The notes below the pieces were generated by a model that saw nothing but the letters and a program-made list of their open reading frames with translations, did not search any database and was not told where the DNA came from. Below are positions 55,123-63,759 of a stretch of DNA of 64,000 bases, piece after piece (position 1 is the first letter of the stretch; each line of letters opens with the position of its first letter). This stretch comes from an uncultured Nitrospira sp. GTDB taxonomy: Bacteria; Nitrospirota; Nitrospiria; Nitrospirales; Nitrospiraceae. Position numbers and translations under genes: made by a program. Location: contig CABVRZ010000005.1 of NCBI GenBank assembly GCA_902500775.1, forward strand, positions 117,794 to 181,793, in the 5' to 3' direction.

Positions 55123-56268
55123 ATGAGTGACGCAATTAAGCTTGTGGCAGTTGGCGATATTATGTTGGGCGACCATCCGGTCACGTTTGGCCATGGTGTG
55201 AAGAGCATGATCGAGCAATCCGGAGGGGAGAGCCCATTTGCCAAGGTCTCAGAACTACTTCGTGGAGGAGATATTGTCTTTGGCAATGTCGAGGCTGTCT
55301 TGTCCGAGCAGGGCCTCGTTCGAGGGAATCTTGCTTCAGAGGAGTTTCGAGGGGCTCCACGATTCGGCTCCATGTTGGCTGCGGCCGGGTTTAATGTTGT
55401 TGGATTTGCAAACAATCATTGTATGGAACATGGTGAGACTGCATTTTGTGACACGGTTCAGGTTCTGCGAAGCAATGGGATGCGGGTCGCCGGTTTGGTA
55501 GATTTCCGTGGTCTCTGTGACCCTGTAGCAATGTCGGTCAACGGCTTGAGGGTCATGCTCCTTTCGTATTCATTGTGCCCGGAGAATTATCACAAGGGAG
55601 CCTCTGTTCCTTATGCTCACCAACAGAATTTTGAGAAGGTGCTCTCGGAGGTGACATCGTTTCGTGGCCAAGCGGATATTCTACTTCTCTCGCTCCATTG
55701 GGGTTATGAATACATCGATTATCCCTCTCCTAGGCAGGTGCGGTTGGCCCATCGTTTGGTTGATGAAGCTGGGGTCAACCTCATTATCGGACATCACCCG
55801 CATGTGCTCCAGGCGGTTGAACGGTATCGGGATTCGGTCATCATCTATAGTTTGGGAAATTTCGTGTTCGATATGTGGCAACGTCCGACCCGTGATTCTA
55901 TGGCTTTTCAAGCCACCATCTCCGCAGAGGGACGTATCGACTATAAGCTCGTACCCATTTGGATCAACGACAAACGGCAGCCAGAAAACTTGATTGGCGA
56001 GCGGCGAAAGGGAGCCTTTTTGGAGAAGATGTCCAGGTTAAAAATGTTACTCGACATGCGGTGCCTTGCCCATGATCTATCAGACCCACAGGTGATAGAT
56101 GTTTTGGAGAACGACTATGTGACGCTGGCCCGAAAGCAAGAGATTTCGCACCGTGTTAGTAGCTACCTCTATTTTTTAAGGAATGTCTATCGGTACAGAC
56201 CTACGATCATTCGCCAAAGCCTCTTCCGATCCATTCAGAGACGATTCGAACCACAGGAGTTGAGCTGA
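55123..56268 (+). CDS. CapA-family (PGA_cap) metallophosphatase-like protein
   Basis: This 381-residue protein has the CapA/PgsA fold marks: VAVGDIMLGDHPV, FGNVEAVLSE, VGFANNHCMEHG, LSLHWGYEY and IGHHPHVLQAVE with the metal-binding histidines, and SLGNFVFDMW. CapA proteins act in poly-gamma-glutamate or capsule anchoring. The usual N-terminal membrane anchor is absent: the motif begins at residue 8, so the protein may be cytoplasmic. It is the last gene of the long plus-strand run and is followed by a strong hairpin. Confidence 0.87.
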   Translation: MSDAIKLVAVGDIMLGDHPVTFGHGVKSMIEQSGGESPFAKVSELLRGGDIVFGNVEAVLSEQGLVRGNLASEEFRGAPRFGSMLAAAGFNVVGFANNHCMEHGETAFCDTVQVLRSNGMRVAGLVDFRGLCDPVAMSVNGLRVMLLSYSLCPENYHKGASVPYAHQQNFEKVLSEVTSFRGQADILLLSLHWGYEYIDYPSPRQVRLAHRLVDEAGVNLIIGHHPHVLQAVERYRDSVIIYSLGNFVFDMWQRPTRDSMAFQATISAEGRIDYKLVPIWINDKRQPENLIGERRKGAFLEKMSRLKMLLDMRCLAHDLSDPQVIDVLENDYVTLARKQEISHRVSSYLYFLRNVYRYRPTIIRQSLFRSIQRRFEPQELS

Positions 56269-56284
56269 AACAGTACAATGTAGG

Positions 56285-56320
56285 GTTTTGGGAAGCCAAG
56301 TAACCTCGGCTTCCCAAAAC
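56285..56320. terminator. Bidirectional terminator at the end of the polysaccharide operon
   Basis: GTTTTGGGAAGCC (56285-56297) pairs perfectly with GGCTTCCCAAAAC (56308-56320) around a ten-base loop. The A/T-rich stem base gives a T-run on both strands. It lies between the capA-like gene and the convergent gene ending at 56326. Confidence 0.88.
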
Positions 56321-56325
56321 TGGCG

Positions 56326-57387
56326 CTATTGGACGCGAAGATTTGTAGGGGCAGGAGGGGGCGGGGTACTACTACTGCCGCCGCTGTCCTGTGGAGCAGA
56401 GAAGTATCCGTTATTCTGGAGATAGGCAAGGTCGTCGGTGACGACAAGTGCATCCAATTGTCGCTTATGCGCTGGTCCAGCATACCTAGGCTGCGAGTAG
56501 GTTCCCCATAGTTGGAATCGAGTATGCGAGCATGTAGATACGCCACATGTTTTTATGCCTGTATATCTCACTACTTGGGTTCCATTCACCCAAACTGAAA
56601 CCTCCCCAGTATTAGTGCTACTGAAAGTTATTTTCAGAACCATGCTGTACCAACGATCATAAGCCATAGCATAGTAAGGGTTCGACATGGTTGGTTGGCA
56701 CGGTGTGCTATCGGGAGCGGCGCCGCCATAACCATTGTAGTTTTGCCAGTAATTATCAAACCATTCACAAGACATGTTGAAATCGCCGTATCCATTTTGG
56801 TTTGGGTTCGTAATGAAAACATTCCATGAATTGGTAGGTCCTGACTGCGAGCGATTCCCAAAATTGAGGGTCCAGCGATAAGCTGATCCGACCAATTCAA
56901 TGGCTTTGTCAAAGTTGTCCGCATTGACAGTCCATACATTAACACCGTTCATGCGGATCATCTTTACGAATGTGGCAAGATAGAGTGTTCCTCCGTTAGG
57001 AGGGGTGATCCCATAATTTACGTAGTTCAAGATATCCGGCTGATAAGGAGGATTGGGGCCACCGACCCAACCTGTACTCGTAGTCTGCCATTCGAGGACT
57101 TTTGAACCTTTGGGGTTCCCTGTGACACTACGAGTGCGACCGGTTCGGTATGCGGTGTCCGTGGCACCATCGCCAGTTTCTGGTTGATAGATTGATGTCG
57201 GAAGGGCGCTATCGGAAGAATAGGTTTCTTCGGCACTTAAAAAGTAGTTCGTTGCATGCCCAATTTCTGGAGACAGCGAGAGTAGGGCGGTTAAGAGTAT
57301 CAACGCAATGGTTATTTGCACACGCATCCGTTGAGTTTGGGGATCGGTTAGAGCGTGATTCCCAAGGGGAAAAAGTTTGTGCTTCAT
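56326..57387 (-). CDS. Secreted ConA-like (LamG/polysaccharide-lyase-like) protein
   Basis: This 353-residue protein has a signal peptide (hydrophobic core IALILLTALLSL, cleavage near GHA) and a beta-rich, aromatic-rich domain (WTLNFGNRSQ, MSCEWFDNYWQNY, YDRWYSMVLKITFSS, EVSVWVNGTQVVRYTG) resembling concanavalin A-like lectin or lyase folds that bind polysaccharide. Paired cysteines suggest disulfides. It ends in a Pro-rich linker PPPPAPTNLRVQ, the usual entry to an Fn3 domain that is missing here. AGGAGG (57394-57399 on the minus strand) lies before the ATG at 57387 and fixes this start. A sigma-54 promoter lies upstream at 57511. Confidence 0.72.
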   Translation of the reverse strand: MKHKLFPLGNHALTDPQTQRMRVQITIALILLTALLSLSPEIGHATNYFLSAEETYSSDSALPTSIYQPETGDGATDTAYRTGRTRSVTGNPKGSKVLEWQTTSTGWVGGPNPPYQPDILNYVNYGITPPNGGTLYLATFVKMIRMNGVNVWTVNADNFDKAIELVGSAYRWTLNFGNRSQSGPTNSWNVFITNPNQNGYGDFNMSCEWFDNYWQNYNGYGGAAPDSTPCQPTMSNPYYAMAYDRWYSMVLKITFSSTNTGEVSVWVNGTQVVRYTGIKTCGVSTCSHTRFQLWGTYSQPRYAGPAHKRQLDALVVTDDLAYLQNNGYFSAPQDSGGSSSTPPPPAPTNLRVQ

Positions 57388-57510
57388 ACTGTTCCTCCTA
57401 CTGACTGTGTTGTCATTGACCATCAGGATGTTTGGCATACTGTAAACTCCCAGATTGAAAAACTACTAGGCTTTTCATAGACCACGATAATGAGGCCATT
57501 AAGGGGTTCA

Positions 57511-57526
57511 AGCATATAATATGCCA
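57511..57526 (-). promoter_or_regulatory. Sigma-54 promoter of the secreted ConA-like protein
   Basis: Read on the minus strand, TGGCATATTATATGCT has GG and GC exactly ten bases apart, with TGGCAT identical to the -24 region of the first PEP-CTERM gene. It lies about 124 bp upstream of the ATG at 57387. No exact TGTwAA-N5-TTTACA palindrome was found nearby; a looser TGTTAAAA/TTACA pair with longer spacing lies at about 57570-57590. Confidence 0.7.
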
Positions 57527-57695
57527 GACCTAGAGGCGCTTTTTGTGCTGGTTTATCATTGAGCAGAGTGTGTAACTGTAGGTTTTAACATACTGAAAAA
57601 CAAGTTATCATGTAGCAAGGCACATAAGTATGCCAGCTTCGTGGCTTTATCGTGTTAGAAATGATTTGTACATTTTGGTGTACTATTAGGTGGAA

Positions 57696-59012
57696 ATGGC
57701 CAAATCTATCATTTTAAAAAGCCAAATGACTCAACAAACGCAGTCCAAGATTCGGGTTTTGTTTATTGATCACAGCATCGCGTTTGGCGGCGCTTTGAAA
57801 AGCCTTTCGCTCTTGCTCCATTCGGCATCATTTCCGAAGGCTGTGGAGCCTCTCGTGATTACTGCTCAAGATCAGAATGTCATCGATGCCTGGCTTCAGG
57901 GAGTGCCATATATCTGGTATCGGCGCATACTAGATTATCGAAAAAAAGAGAGATTCGGAAGTTTTGTACAACGAGTGATATCGCTCCCTTGGTGTTCTGA
58001 GTTTTTAAGAAAATGCTTTGCACTCCTGGAGAGTTTTGAGACCGCATACGCATTCTGCTTCATCCTTTGGATAGCTTGGTGGCATAAAGCTGAGATAATC
58101 CACGCGAATTCAGGATTCTATGCGGAGTCGCGTTTCGCCGCTTTGCTGCTGAGGGTACCATGGGTCGTGCATTGCCGGGGATTCTTTGCTTATTGGGATA
58201 GAAGTACGAGGGACAATCTCCGAGGTGCAGACCTAGTCATCGGAGTTTCTCATGCTGTCTCTCAGAGTGTAGAGGCGCAGGGCTTTCCTCAAAACAAAAT
58301 TGCCACAATCTATGACCCCGTAGAGGTGTCCTCGATTCGTGATGCGGTTACGATGAGGCTTCCCATAAGAAAAGAACTGGGCATTCAGGACGATCAGATC
58401 GCTGTCGCTATTTTTGGACGGATTGTAGAGTGGAAAGGTCAAAGGGAATTTGTCCAAGCAATTCTCAATGTCATGGACTACAGTCCACAAGTACTGGGAG
58501 TTATTGTGGGTGATGAGGCTGATGATTCCGAGAAACAATACTTTTCTGGTATCAAACAGGCCATTGCCAAATCGGAACATAGGAATCGATTTATTTTGAC
58601 AGGCTATAGGCGTGATGTGGAAGCACTCTATGCAGCGATAGATGTATTTGTTCATTTCTCCGTCGAGCCTGAACCATTTGGGATGGTCGTTGCTGAAGCG
58701 ATGGCAGCGGGAAAGGCAGTTATCGCAGCAGATGATGGCGGACCCAAAGAGATGATTTCTCATGGGAAGGATGGGCTGCTTGTTAAAACTGGAAATGTCA
58801 GCGGGCTTCGAGATGCAATTGGTACGCTCGTAAATGATAGCCGCCTTAGAGAAGCCCTAGGACGTGCCGCTGCCGAGAAGATATGTTCCTGGTTAGACGT
58901 CGAGATGGTTGCTCGGAGAACGGCGGAGTTGTACCCATTATTGTTGGACGTGGGTGCGAGAGGTTTTGAAGACTGGCAAGAAAAATCCGGTACTGGTAAA
59001 GTTGGTAATTAG
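57696..59012 (+). CDS. Family 4 glycosyltransferase, truncated or ended at an IS junction
   Basis: This 438-residue GT-B protein has RVLFIDHSIAFGGALKSLSL at the N-terminus, VHCRGFFAYWD, VAIFGRIVEWKGQREFVQAI and the donor site SVEPEPFGMVVAEAMAAGKA. It is not part of the main operon: a terminator and a minus-strand gene lie between. Its stop codon TAG (59010-59012) is the last triplet of the target duplication of the IS1595-type element that starts at 59013, so the original C-terminus may have been longer. ATG at 57696 or GTG at 57690. Confidence 0.88.
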   Translation: MAKSIILKSQMTQQTQSKIRVLFIDHSIAFGGALKSLSLLLHSASFPKAVEPLVITAQDQNVIDAWLQGVPYIWYRRILDYRKKERFGSFVQRVISLPWCSEFLRKCFALLESFETAYAFCFILWIAWWHKAEIIHANSGFYAESRFAALLLRVPWVVHCRGFFAYWDRSTRDNLRGADLVIGVSHAVSQSVEAQGFPQNKIATIYDPVEVSSIRDAVTMRLPIRKELGIQDDQIAVAIFGRIVEWKGQREFVQAILNVMDYSPQVLGVIVGDEADDSEKQYFSGIKQAIAKSEHRNRFILTGYRRDVEALYAAIDVFVHFSVEPEPFGMVVAEAMAAGKAVIAADDGGPKEMISHGKDGLLVKTGNVSGLRDAIGTLVNDSRLREALGRAAAEKICSWLDVEMVARRTAELYPLLLDVGARGFEDWQEKSGTGKVGN

Positions 59013-59837
59013 GGCGAAACGTCACCAAAGAAGCACCGCAAGAAGAGCTTGAAGAGGTTCTCCTTCCGGTGGTTGAACCGATACTCAATTTCCTTCAGAT
59101 ACATCGGGAAGTGATATTTGGACACGCCCCGGTAATTGTAGAGAATGTGCTTGGCAAATGACCAGAACCCTTCGATCCCGTTGATATGGGTTTTGGTGCG
59201 GCGATCCACGAGATTCTTACTGTGATTGACCGTATGATGTTTGCCATAACGCCGGAACGCCTTGATAGCCTCGAAAGGCATCCGTGTCATAGACGGACCC
59301 TTTGCGGGTGGTGGTCTGAATAGGGGCTATGAGGGTGTCCGCCGGCACGTGCTCGACGACCTTCATATAGATCCGCCCATCCCCGCTCCAGCAGTGCAAA
59401 CACGACACTTTGCCTGGCCGCTCCCCGCCCACGGCGTCCGTTCCGCCGTCCGTCGAAATAGGCCTCATCCAGTTCGATCTCGCCCGATAGTTTATCGGCT
59501 ATGCCTTCCACTTCGGCGACGGGGAACAACACTGCCCACAATTTCTGGTAGACCCGACTGATGACTGTGGAATCAACGCTCCCATCATGCGCCAACCGAT
59601 AGGCTGGCACCTGCTGAGAGAACCCCTGCAGAATGGCAATCTCGCGCCGGAGTTTCGCGAGGTTCTTCTGCCGTCGACAGGGCCGACATTTGACATGCCC
59701 ACGTCGCGTCTGCGTGACGCGAAACAATCCACAGAAGACGCACTTGCGGCCTCGCAAAAAGTTGGCTGCACACCCAAAAGCACGGTGCAGTCCCGTAACC
59801 ATGCGGCCTCCAGCCTGCCAGATAGTTACGAAACGCC
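59013..59837 (-). mobile_element. IS1595-family insertion sequence, inactivated
   Basis: The element is about 825 bp. Its ends are imperfect inverted repeats (GGCGAAACGTCAC at the left, GGCGTTTCGTAAC read inward from the right). The flanks GTAATTAG (59005-59012) and ATAATTAT (59838-59845) share a TAATTA core and look like a decayed 8-bp target duplication, the size expected for this family. It carries one broken transposase gene. Confidence 0.78.
59020..59802 (-). pseudogene. IS1595-type transposase, frameshifted
   Basis: On the minus strand, a zinc-ribbon N-terminus (CVFCGLFRVTQTRRGHVKC, with four Cys in two pairs) runs into the DDE domain start EIELDEAYFDGRRNGRRGRG. The reading then changes frame twice (to WSGDGRIYMKVVEHVP, DTDAFRGYQGVP, then INGIEGFWSFAKHILYNYRG), giving three overlapping open pieces. 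The full domain order is retained, so the loss is recent: frameshifts near 59440 and 59285. It cannot make a full transposase unless frames are joined by slippage. Confidence 0.85.
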
Positions 59838-59917
59838 ATAATTATCAAAGACAAAAGAGCAACTTTAGACGTCGATCTCACTCCGTTAATCAGTGGTCTG
59901 CCAAGGTCGTCACTGGG

Positions 59918-60370
59918 CTATGTCTGAGCACGGACCTCATTTGAGCAATTACCCCTCTCTCCGTTATAAGCGCTCACGGAAAAGTAGTATGTAGATCCTG
60001 AGTCTAAACCGGTCACAACACCTTGGGAAGATTCAATAAATATTGCTCGATCGTATGAGCAGGATCCAGGCTGATTGGGTGAAAGCTTTCCATAATGAAT
60101 GTAATAACCAACTATACTTGGGTCATTGATTGGGTCCCATACCAAGCTGATCGTCGCATTGTTAGGAGTAATGGTTTCTTGTTCCCCAGCAGCCCCGCAT
60201 CCAGTGAGAGATAGAAAAATCAGGGCCAACCCGACCAAACAACCAGGGGCAATAATCAATCCCAGATTCCAAACTAGCGGGCGTCTCAACGAAACCACCT
60301 CAGGAAATCTTATCGACCCATACCACTGGTCATTTATGAACTGCGCAACGTTGAAGCTGGTACAACCCAA
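59918..60370 (-). CDS. Small fibronectin type III lipoprotein
   Basis: This 150-residue protein has a late signal sequence with lipobox SLTGC (about Cys58) and one fibronectin type III domain (ISLVWDPINDPSIVGYYIHY, VTGLDSGSTYYFSVSAYN). The 40 residues before the hydrophobic stretch are too long for a signal peptide, so the real start is probably an internal TTG or GTG near 60290. The domain would sit outside the cell or in the periplasm. The ConA-like protein at 56326 ends where such a domain would begin, which may hint at a former link. Confidence 0.65.
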   Translation of the reverse strand: MGCTSFNVAQFINDQWYGSIRFPEVVSLRRPLVWNLGLIIAPGCLVGLALIFLSLTGCGAAGEQETITPNNATISLVWDPINDPSIVGYYIHYGKLSPNQPGSCSYDRAIFIESSQGVVTGLDSGSTYYFSVSAYNGERGNCSNEVRAQT

Positions 60371-61022
60371 TGCTGGTCATTATACTGCATGCTGCGAAAT
60401 CCAATGCAGTCGGAACTCTAAACGTTTCGAAGCCTCTTAGTGTTTCATATTTTTAGTTCAGAAATCTACCCGGGTGAATGTCCGAAAGCTGGGGAATTGC
60501 TCTGCTTGTTTGGACAGTTTCCGCCCGTTCATAAGTGGTGCCTGGCGGTTGAAGTCTACGCAGCGGAGGGCTGTGCGGGCCGGTTCTCCTCGTACACGCG
60601 ATCGGGCGTGCGCCCCTCAAGCGCGCGATGCGGCATGAGCTGATTGTAGAAGTTCATATAACGAGCCACACCTTCCCGCGCAGCCTCAACGGTCTCGTAG
60701 GCGTGCAGATAGACCTCTTCATATTTGAGGCTTCGCCACAACCGTTCGATGAAGACATTGTCCCGCCAGCATCCTGTCCCATCCATACTGATTTGGATGC
60801 CATGAGCTTGCAGAAGTCTCGTAAACTCCTGGCTGGTGAACTGGCTACCTTGGTCCGTCTTGAAGATCTTTAGAAGGCTATACCGGGTGATCGCCTCCTG
60901 CAAGGCGTCAACGCAGAAATCCATGATCAACGTGTTGGACAGCCGCCAGACCAGCATCCGGCGACTCGCCCAGTCCAGGATCGCACAGCGATAGACGAAC
61001 CCGCGCTGCATCGGAATATAGG

Positions 61023-62100
61023 GGCGGTTTCAAGTTTCAAGTGCAACAGGTGAATGATGGCGCAGGTGCGCATAAACTTCCAGCGGTGTGGCAAAGTTGA
61101 GGCACTTGCGTGGACGCGTGTTCAATCGATGTGCGATCGCGTTCAACTCACGCTGGGTATCCCCCGACAGATCCGTGCCCTTCGGCAAGTATTGGCGCAG
61201 CAGCCCATTGGTGTTCTCATTGGTTCCGCGCTGCCCGGGGCTGTGCGGATCCGCAAAGAAGATGCGGATGGCCAGTCGCTGGGCCAACCGCTCATGCTCC
61301 GCCATCTCTTTACCCCGATCATCGGTCAGCGTTTTCCGCAGCGGGGCGGGCACAGGTCGGAGCTTCTTGGTGAAGCCCCGGTACGCACTGGTGGCATCCG
61401 TGCCGTCCATGCTGGCCAGCAACACCAGCCGCGTGGTCCGTTCCACCAGGGTGCCCACCGCCGAGCCATTGCGAGCGCCTTTCAGCAAGTCGCCTTCCCA
61501 GTGGCCCGGCACGGTCCGGGTGGCCACCTCGGCAGGCCGTGCGGTGATCGCGGTCCTATTGGGAATCTGGCCCCGGCGGTCTCGGCCTCGCGCCCGTGGG
61601 CGACGGGTCTTGCGAGCTTGCCGCAGGGCGGCCAGCAATTCTGTCCGCAAGGCTCCACGCGGCAGCCCATACAGAGCCGCATAAATGGTCTCGGCCGATA
61701 ACTGCTTGCTCATGTCGCCAGGATACAGACGGCGGAGACGGCCAGCAATCTGCTCGGGCGAGCAGCCCTGGGTCAACTGGGTGGTGACGTGCTGCCCCAA
61801 CCACGGGTCGAGGAGTTTCCGGACGCGTCGTGGGTGATGGGCTCGGGCCGTCGCGTGGTTCTGCGCCATGCAGGCGCGATAGGGATGGCCGCGTGTCGTG
61901 TTGCGGGCATATTCGCGGCTCAGCGTGCTGGGTGCCCGACCCAAGAGTCGCGCCAATCTGCGCAACGACTGACCTTGGACCAGGCCCAGGCTCAGGGTTT
62001 CACGTTCTTCGGCGCTCAAATGCGTATAACATCTCGTTGACATGGCAACACCGTAGCCCATCAGGGCTGGCAGTGTTGCACTTGGAGTTAGAACTCAAGA
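61023..62100 (-). mobile_element. IS30-family insertion sequence inserted in element A
   Basis: An element of about 1.08 kb with related ends (TTCAAGTGCAACA at the left; TCCAAGTGCAACA read inward from the right) flanked by GG on both sides (61021-61022 and 62101-62102), a likely 2-bp target duplication. It holds one complete transposase gene. Exact end bases are uncertain by one or two positions. Confidence 0.82.
61030..62043 (-). CDS. IS30-family transposase
   Basis: This 337-residue transposase has the N-terminal helix-turn-helix (LSAEERETLSLGLVQGQSL, RRLARLLGRAPSTLSRE) and the DDE core: GHWEGDLLKGARNGSAVGTL with the first Asp, LTDDRGKEMAEHERL with the second, and GTNENTNGLLRQYLPKG with the Glu. 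It appears intact, so the element may still move. ATG at 62043 (MSTRCYTH) is preferred to the GTG/ATG region at 62061. Confidence 0.92.
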   Translation of the reverse strand: MSTRCYTHLSAEERETLSLGLVQGQSLRRLARLLGRAPSTLSREYARNTTRGHPYRACMAQNHATARAHHPRRVRKLLDPWLGQHVTTQLTQGCSPEQIAGRLRRLYPGDMSKQLSAETIYAALYGLPRGALRTELLAALRQARKTRRPRARGRDRRGQIPNRTAITARPAEVATRTVPGHWEGDLLKGARNGSAVGTLVERTTRLVLLASMDGTDATSAYRGFTKKLRPVPAPLRKTLTDDRGKEMAEHERLAQRLAIRIFFADPHSPGQRGTNENTNGLLRQYLPKGTDLSGDTQRELNAIAHRLNTRPRKCLNFATPLEVYAHLRHHSPVALET

Positions 62101-62602
62101 GGTGATATCGGCGGCCCACATGTGATTTGGCCGTGTGATCGTCAACTGACGCAGTAAATACGGGTAGATGCGGGGAGCAGGATGTTGTTGACTCGTCCGC
62201 GACATGCGATAGATCGCCGTGATGTCTATCTGCCGCGTCAACGCCAGTGTCGTATCAGGAACGGGCCTCGGTTGGTAGTAGACGGTGGACCGAGCCAGCC
62301 GCAGCAGTTGGCCTTGTCGTATGACCGGCAAGGGATGCGTGCGATCGATCATCGCGTTGCGCTCGGCAAGCCGGCTTTGATGAGCGCGCCCTCTAAAAAA
62401 TCATTCTTCAGCGCCAGTTACCCGATCTTCGCATGGAGCGTCTTCAGATCCGGCGTGTCCGATGGTGAGTGTGATTCGCCAAACACATCTGCCGCTCGGG
62501 CCAGTAGTTGCTGCTTCCATTCGGTGATCTGCGTGGGGTTGACCTTCCCCCGATTTCACAGACACCTGTATCAGGAGGAGTTTGATGCAATTGGAGGATT
62601 GC

Positions 62603-62899
62603 ATGAATCCCAAGACCAGACGGCAGTACACGGACGAGTTTAAGGCAGAAGCGGTCCGATTGGTGCGAGACTCGGCACGGCCTGTCGCCCATGTGGCTCA
62701 GGATCTGGGCATTGCCGACCATTTGCTCGACCGCTGGCGAGCTGAACTGCAACAGGCAGAAAGCCAGGGGCACACACGCCAGTCGATGCGTGCGGAGCAG
62801 GGTGAGCTCGTGCGGTTGAGACGTGAAAACGCGATATTGAAACAGGAACGGGATTTTTTACGACGTGCGGCGGCGTGCTTCGCGAAGGAGTCGCGATGA
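62603..62899 (+). CDS. IS3-family transposase OrfA (element B)
   Basis: This 98-residue protein has the helix-turn-helix of IS3 OrfA (YTDEFKAEAVRLVRDSARPV, DLGIADHLLDRWRAEL) and a leucine-zipper-like helix (LVRLRRENAILKQERDFLRR). TTGGAGG lies seven bases before the ATG. It overlaps OrfB by four bases (ATGA at 62896). The subunit looks intact although its partner gene is broken. Confidence 0.92.
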   Translation: MNPKTRRQYTDEFKAEAVRLVRDSARPVAHVAQDLGIADHLLDRWRAELQQAESQGHTRQSMRAEQGELVRLRRENAILKQERDFLRRAAACFAKESR

Positions 62900-63759
62900 G
62901 ATACCGGGTCATCCAGGAACACGACCGTCGCGATCGCATCCGATTGATGTGCCGCGTCCTCGCCGTCTCGGCGGCGGGCTATTACGCATGGCGGTCACGT
63001 CCCGAGAGTGCCCGATCCATCCAGGCACGTATGCTCCTCTCAGCCATTCGAGTGGTCCACCAGGAGTCGCGGGAAATATTCGGCAGTCCACGGATCTGAG
63101 ACGCCCTGGTTAAACAGGGGCACCGCGTTGGCGAGCATCGCGTCGCTCGGCTGATACGCCACGGCGGCATTCGGGCGAAGACCGTGACGAAGTGGCGCGC
63201 CACGCCCCAGTCTTAGCATCAGTTCCCGGTGGCCACGAACACCCTGGATCGGGCCTTCACGGTTGAGGCTCCCAATCGAGTGTGGGCCGGAGACCTGACC
63301 TACATCTGGACACGGGAGGGCTGGCCCTATCTGGCAGTTTTACTCGATCTGTATTCACGCCGGGTGGTCGGCTGGGCCATGGGCCAGCGATTAACGGCTG
63401 AGTTGGCGGAGCAAGCCCTCCTGATGGCCGTGCTGAACCGCACTCCCAGGGCGGGGCTCATGCACTATTCGGACCGCGGCAGTCAGTATGCCGCGACGAG
63501 CTACCAGCAGCGACTTGCTAAGTATGGTCTCATTCCCAGTATGAGCCGTAAAGGTAACTGCTGGGACAACGCGTGCGTCGAAAGTTTCTTCGGAACGCTC
63601 AAGCGCGAGCTGGTCTACCATCGGCGCTATGCCACCCGCGACGAAGCCACGCAGGAGATCTTTAAATATCTCGAAGTGTTTTATAATCGACAGCGCCGCC
63701 ACTCGACCCTCGGCTATCAGTCCTCTGCCGAGTTTGAAGCACGAGCGTCTGTCGCGTAA
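62896..63759 (+). pseudogene. IS3-family transposase OrfB (element B) with two in-frame stops
   Basis: The gene reads MRYRVIQEHDRRDRIRLMCR to GSPRI, then TGA at 63097-63099, continues in the same frame (DALVKQGHRVGEHRVARLIR) to a TAG at about 63214, and then gives the full integrase core (VWAGDLTYIWTREGWPYLAV, LMHYSDRGSQYAATSYQQ, NCWDNACVESFFGTLKRE). Frame is kept throughout, so only two point mutations inactivate it. All three catalytic acidic residues are still encoded. Confidence 0.92.

Larger units (their letters stand above)
60556..62352 (-). pseudogene. IS3-family OrfB of element A, split by an IS30 element
   Basis: The N-terminal part (62095-62352: MIDRTHPLPVIRQGQLLRLA, ending NHMWAADIT) and the C-terminal part (60556-61020: YIPMQRGFVYRCAILDW, FKTDQGSQFTSQEF, GCWRDNVFIERLWRSLKYEE) together form one IS3-type integrase. 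They are separated by 61023-62100, an IS30 element. Joining the outer flanks gives DITYIP in one frame, the normal sequence at this point of the family. The gene is dead in its present form. Confidence 0.88.

Noticed and set aside
57570..57590. TGTTAAAA/TTACA repeat as a fourth copy of the proposed PrsR palindrome
   Set aside because: The spacing is three bases longer than in the other copies, so it is only a loose match.
61054..61701. Plus-strand open frames of about 200 codons in the IS30 element
   Set aside because: They are opposite the intact IS30 transposase in a GC-rich region, where shadow frames are expected.
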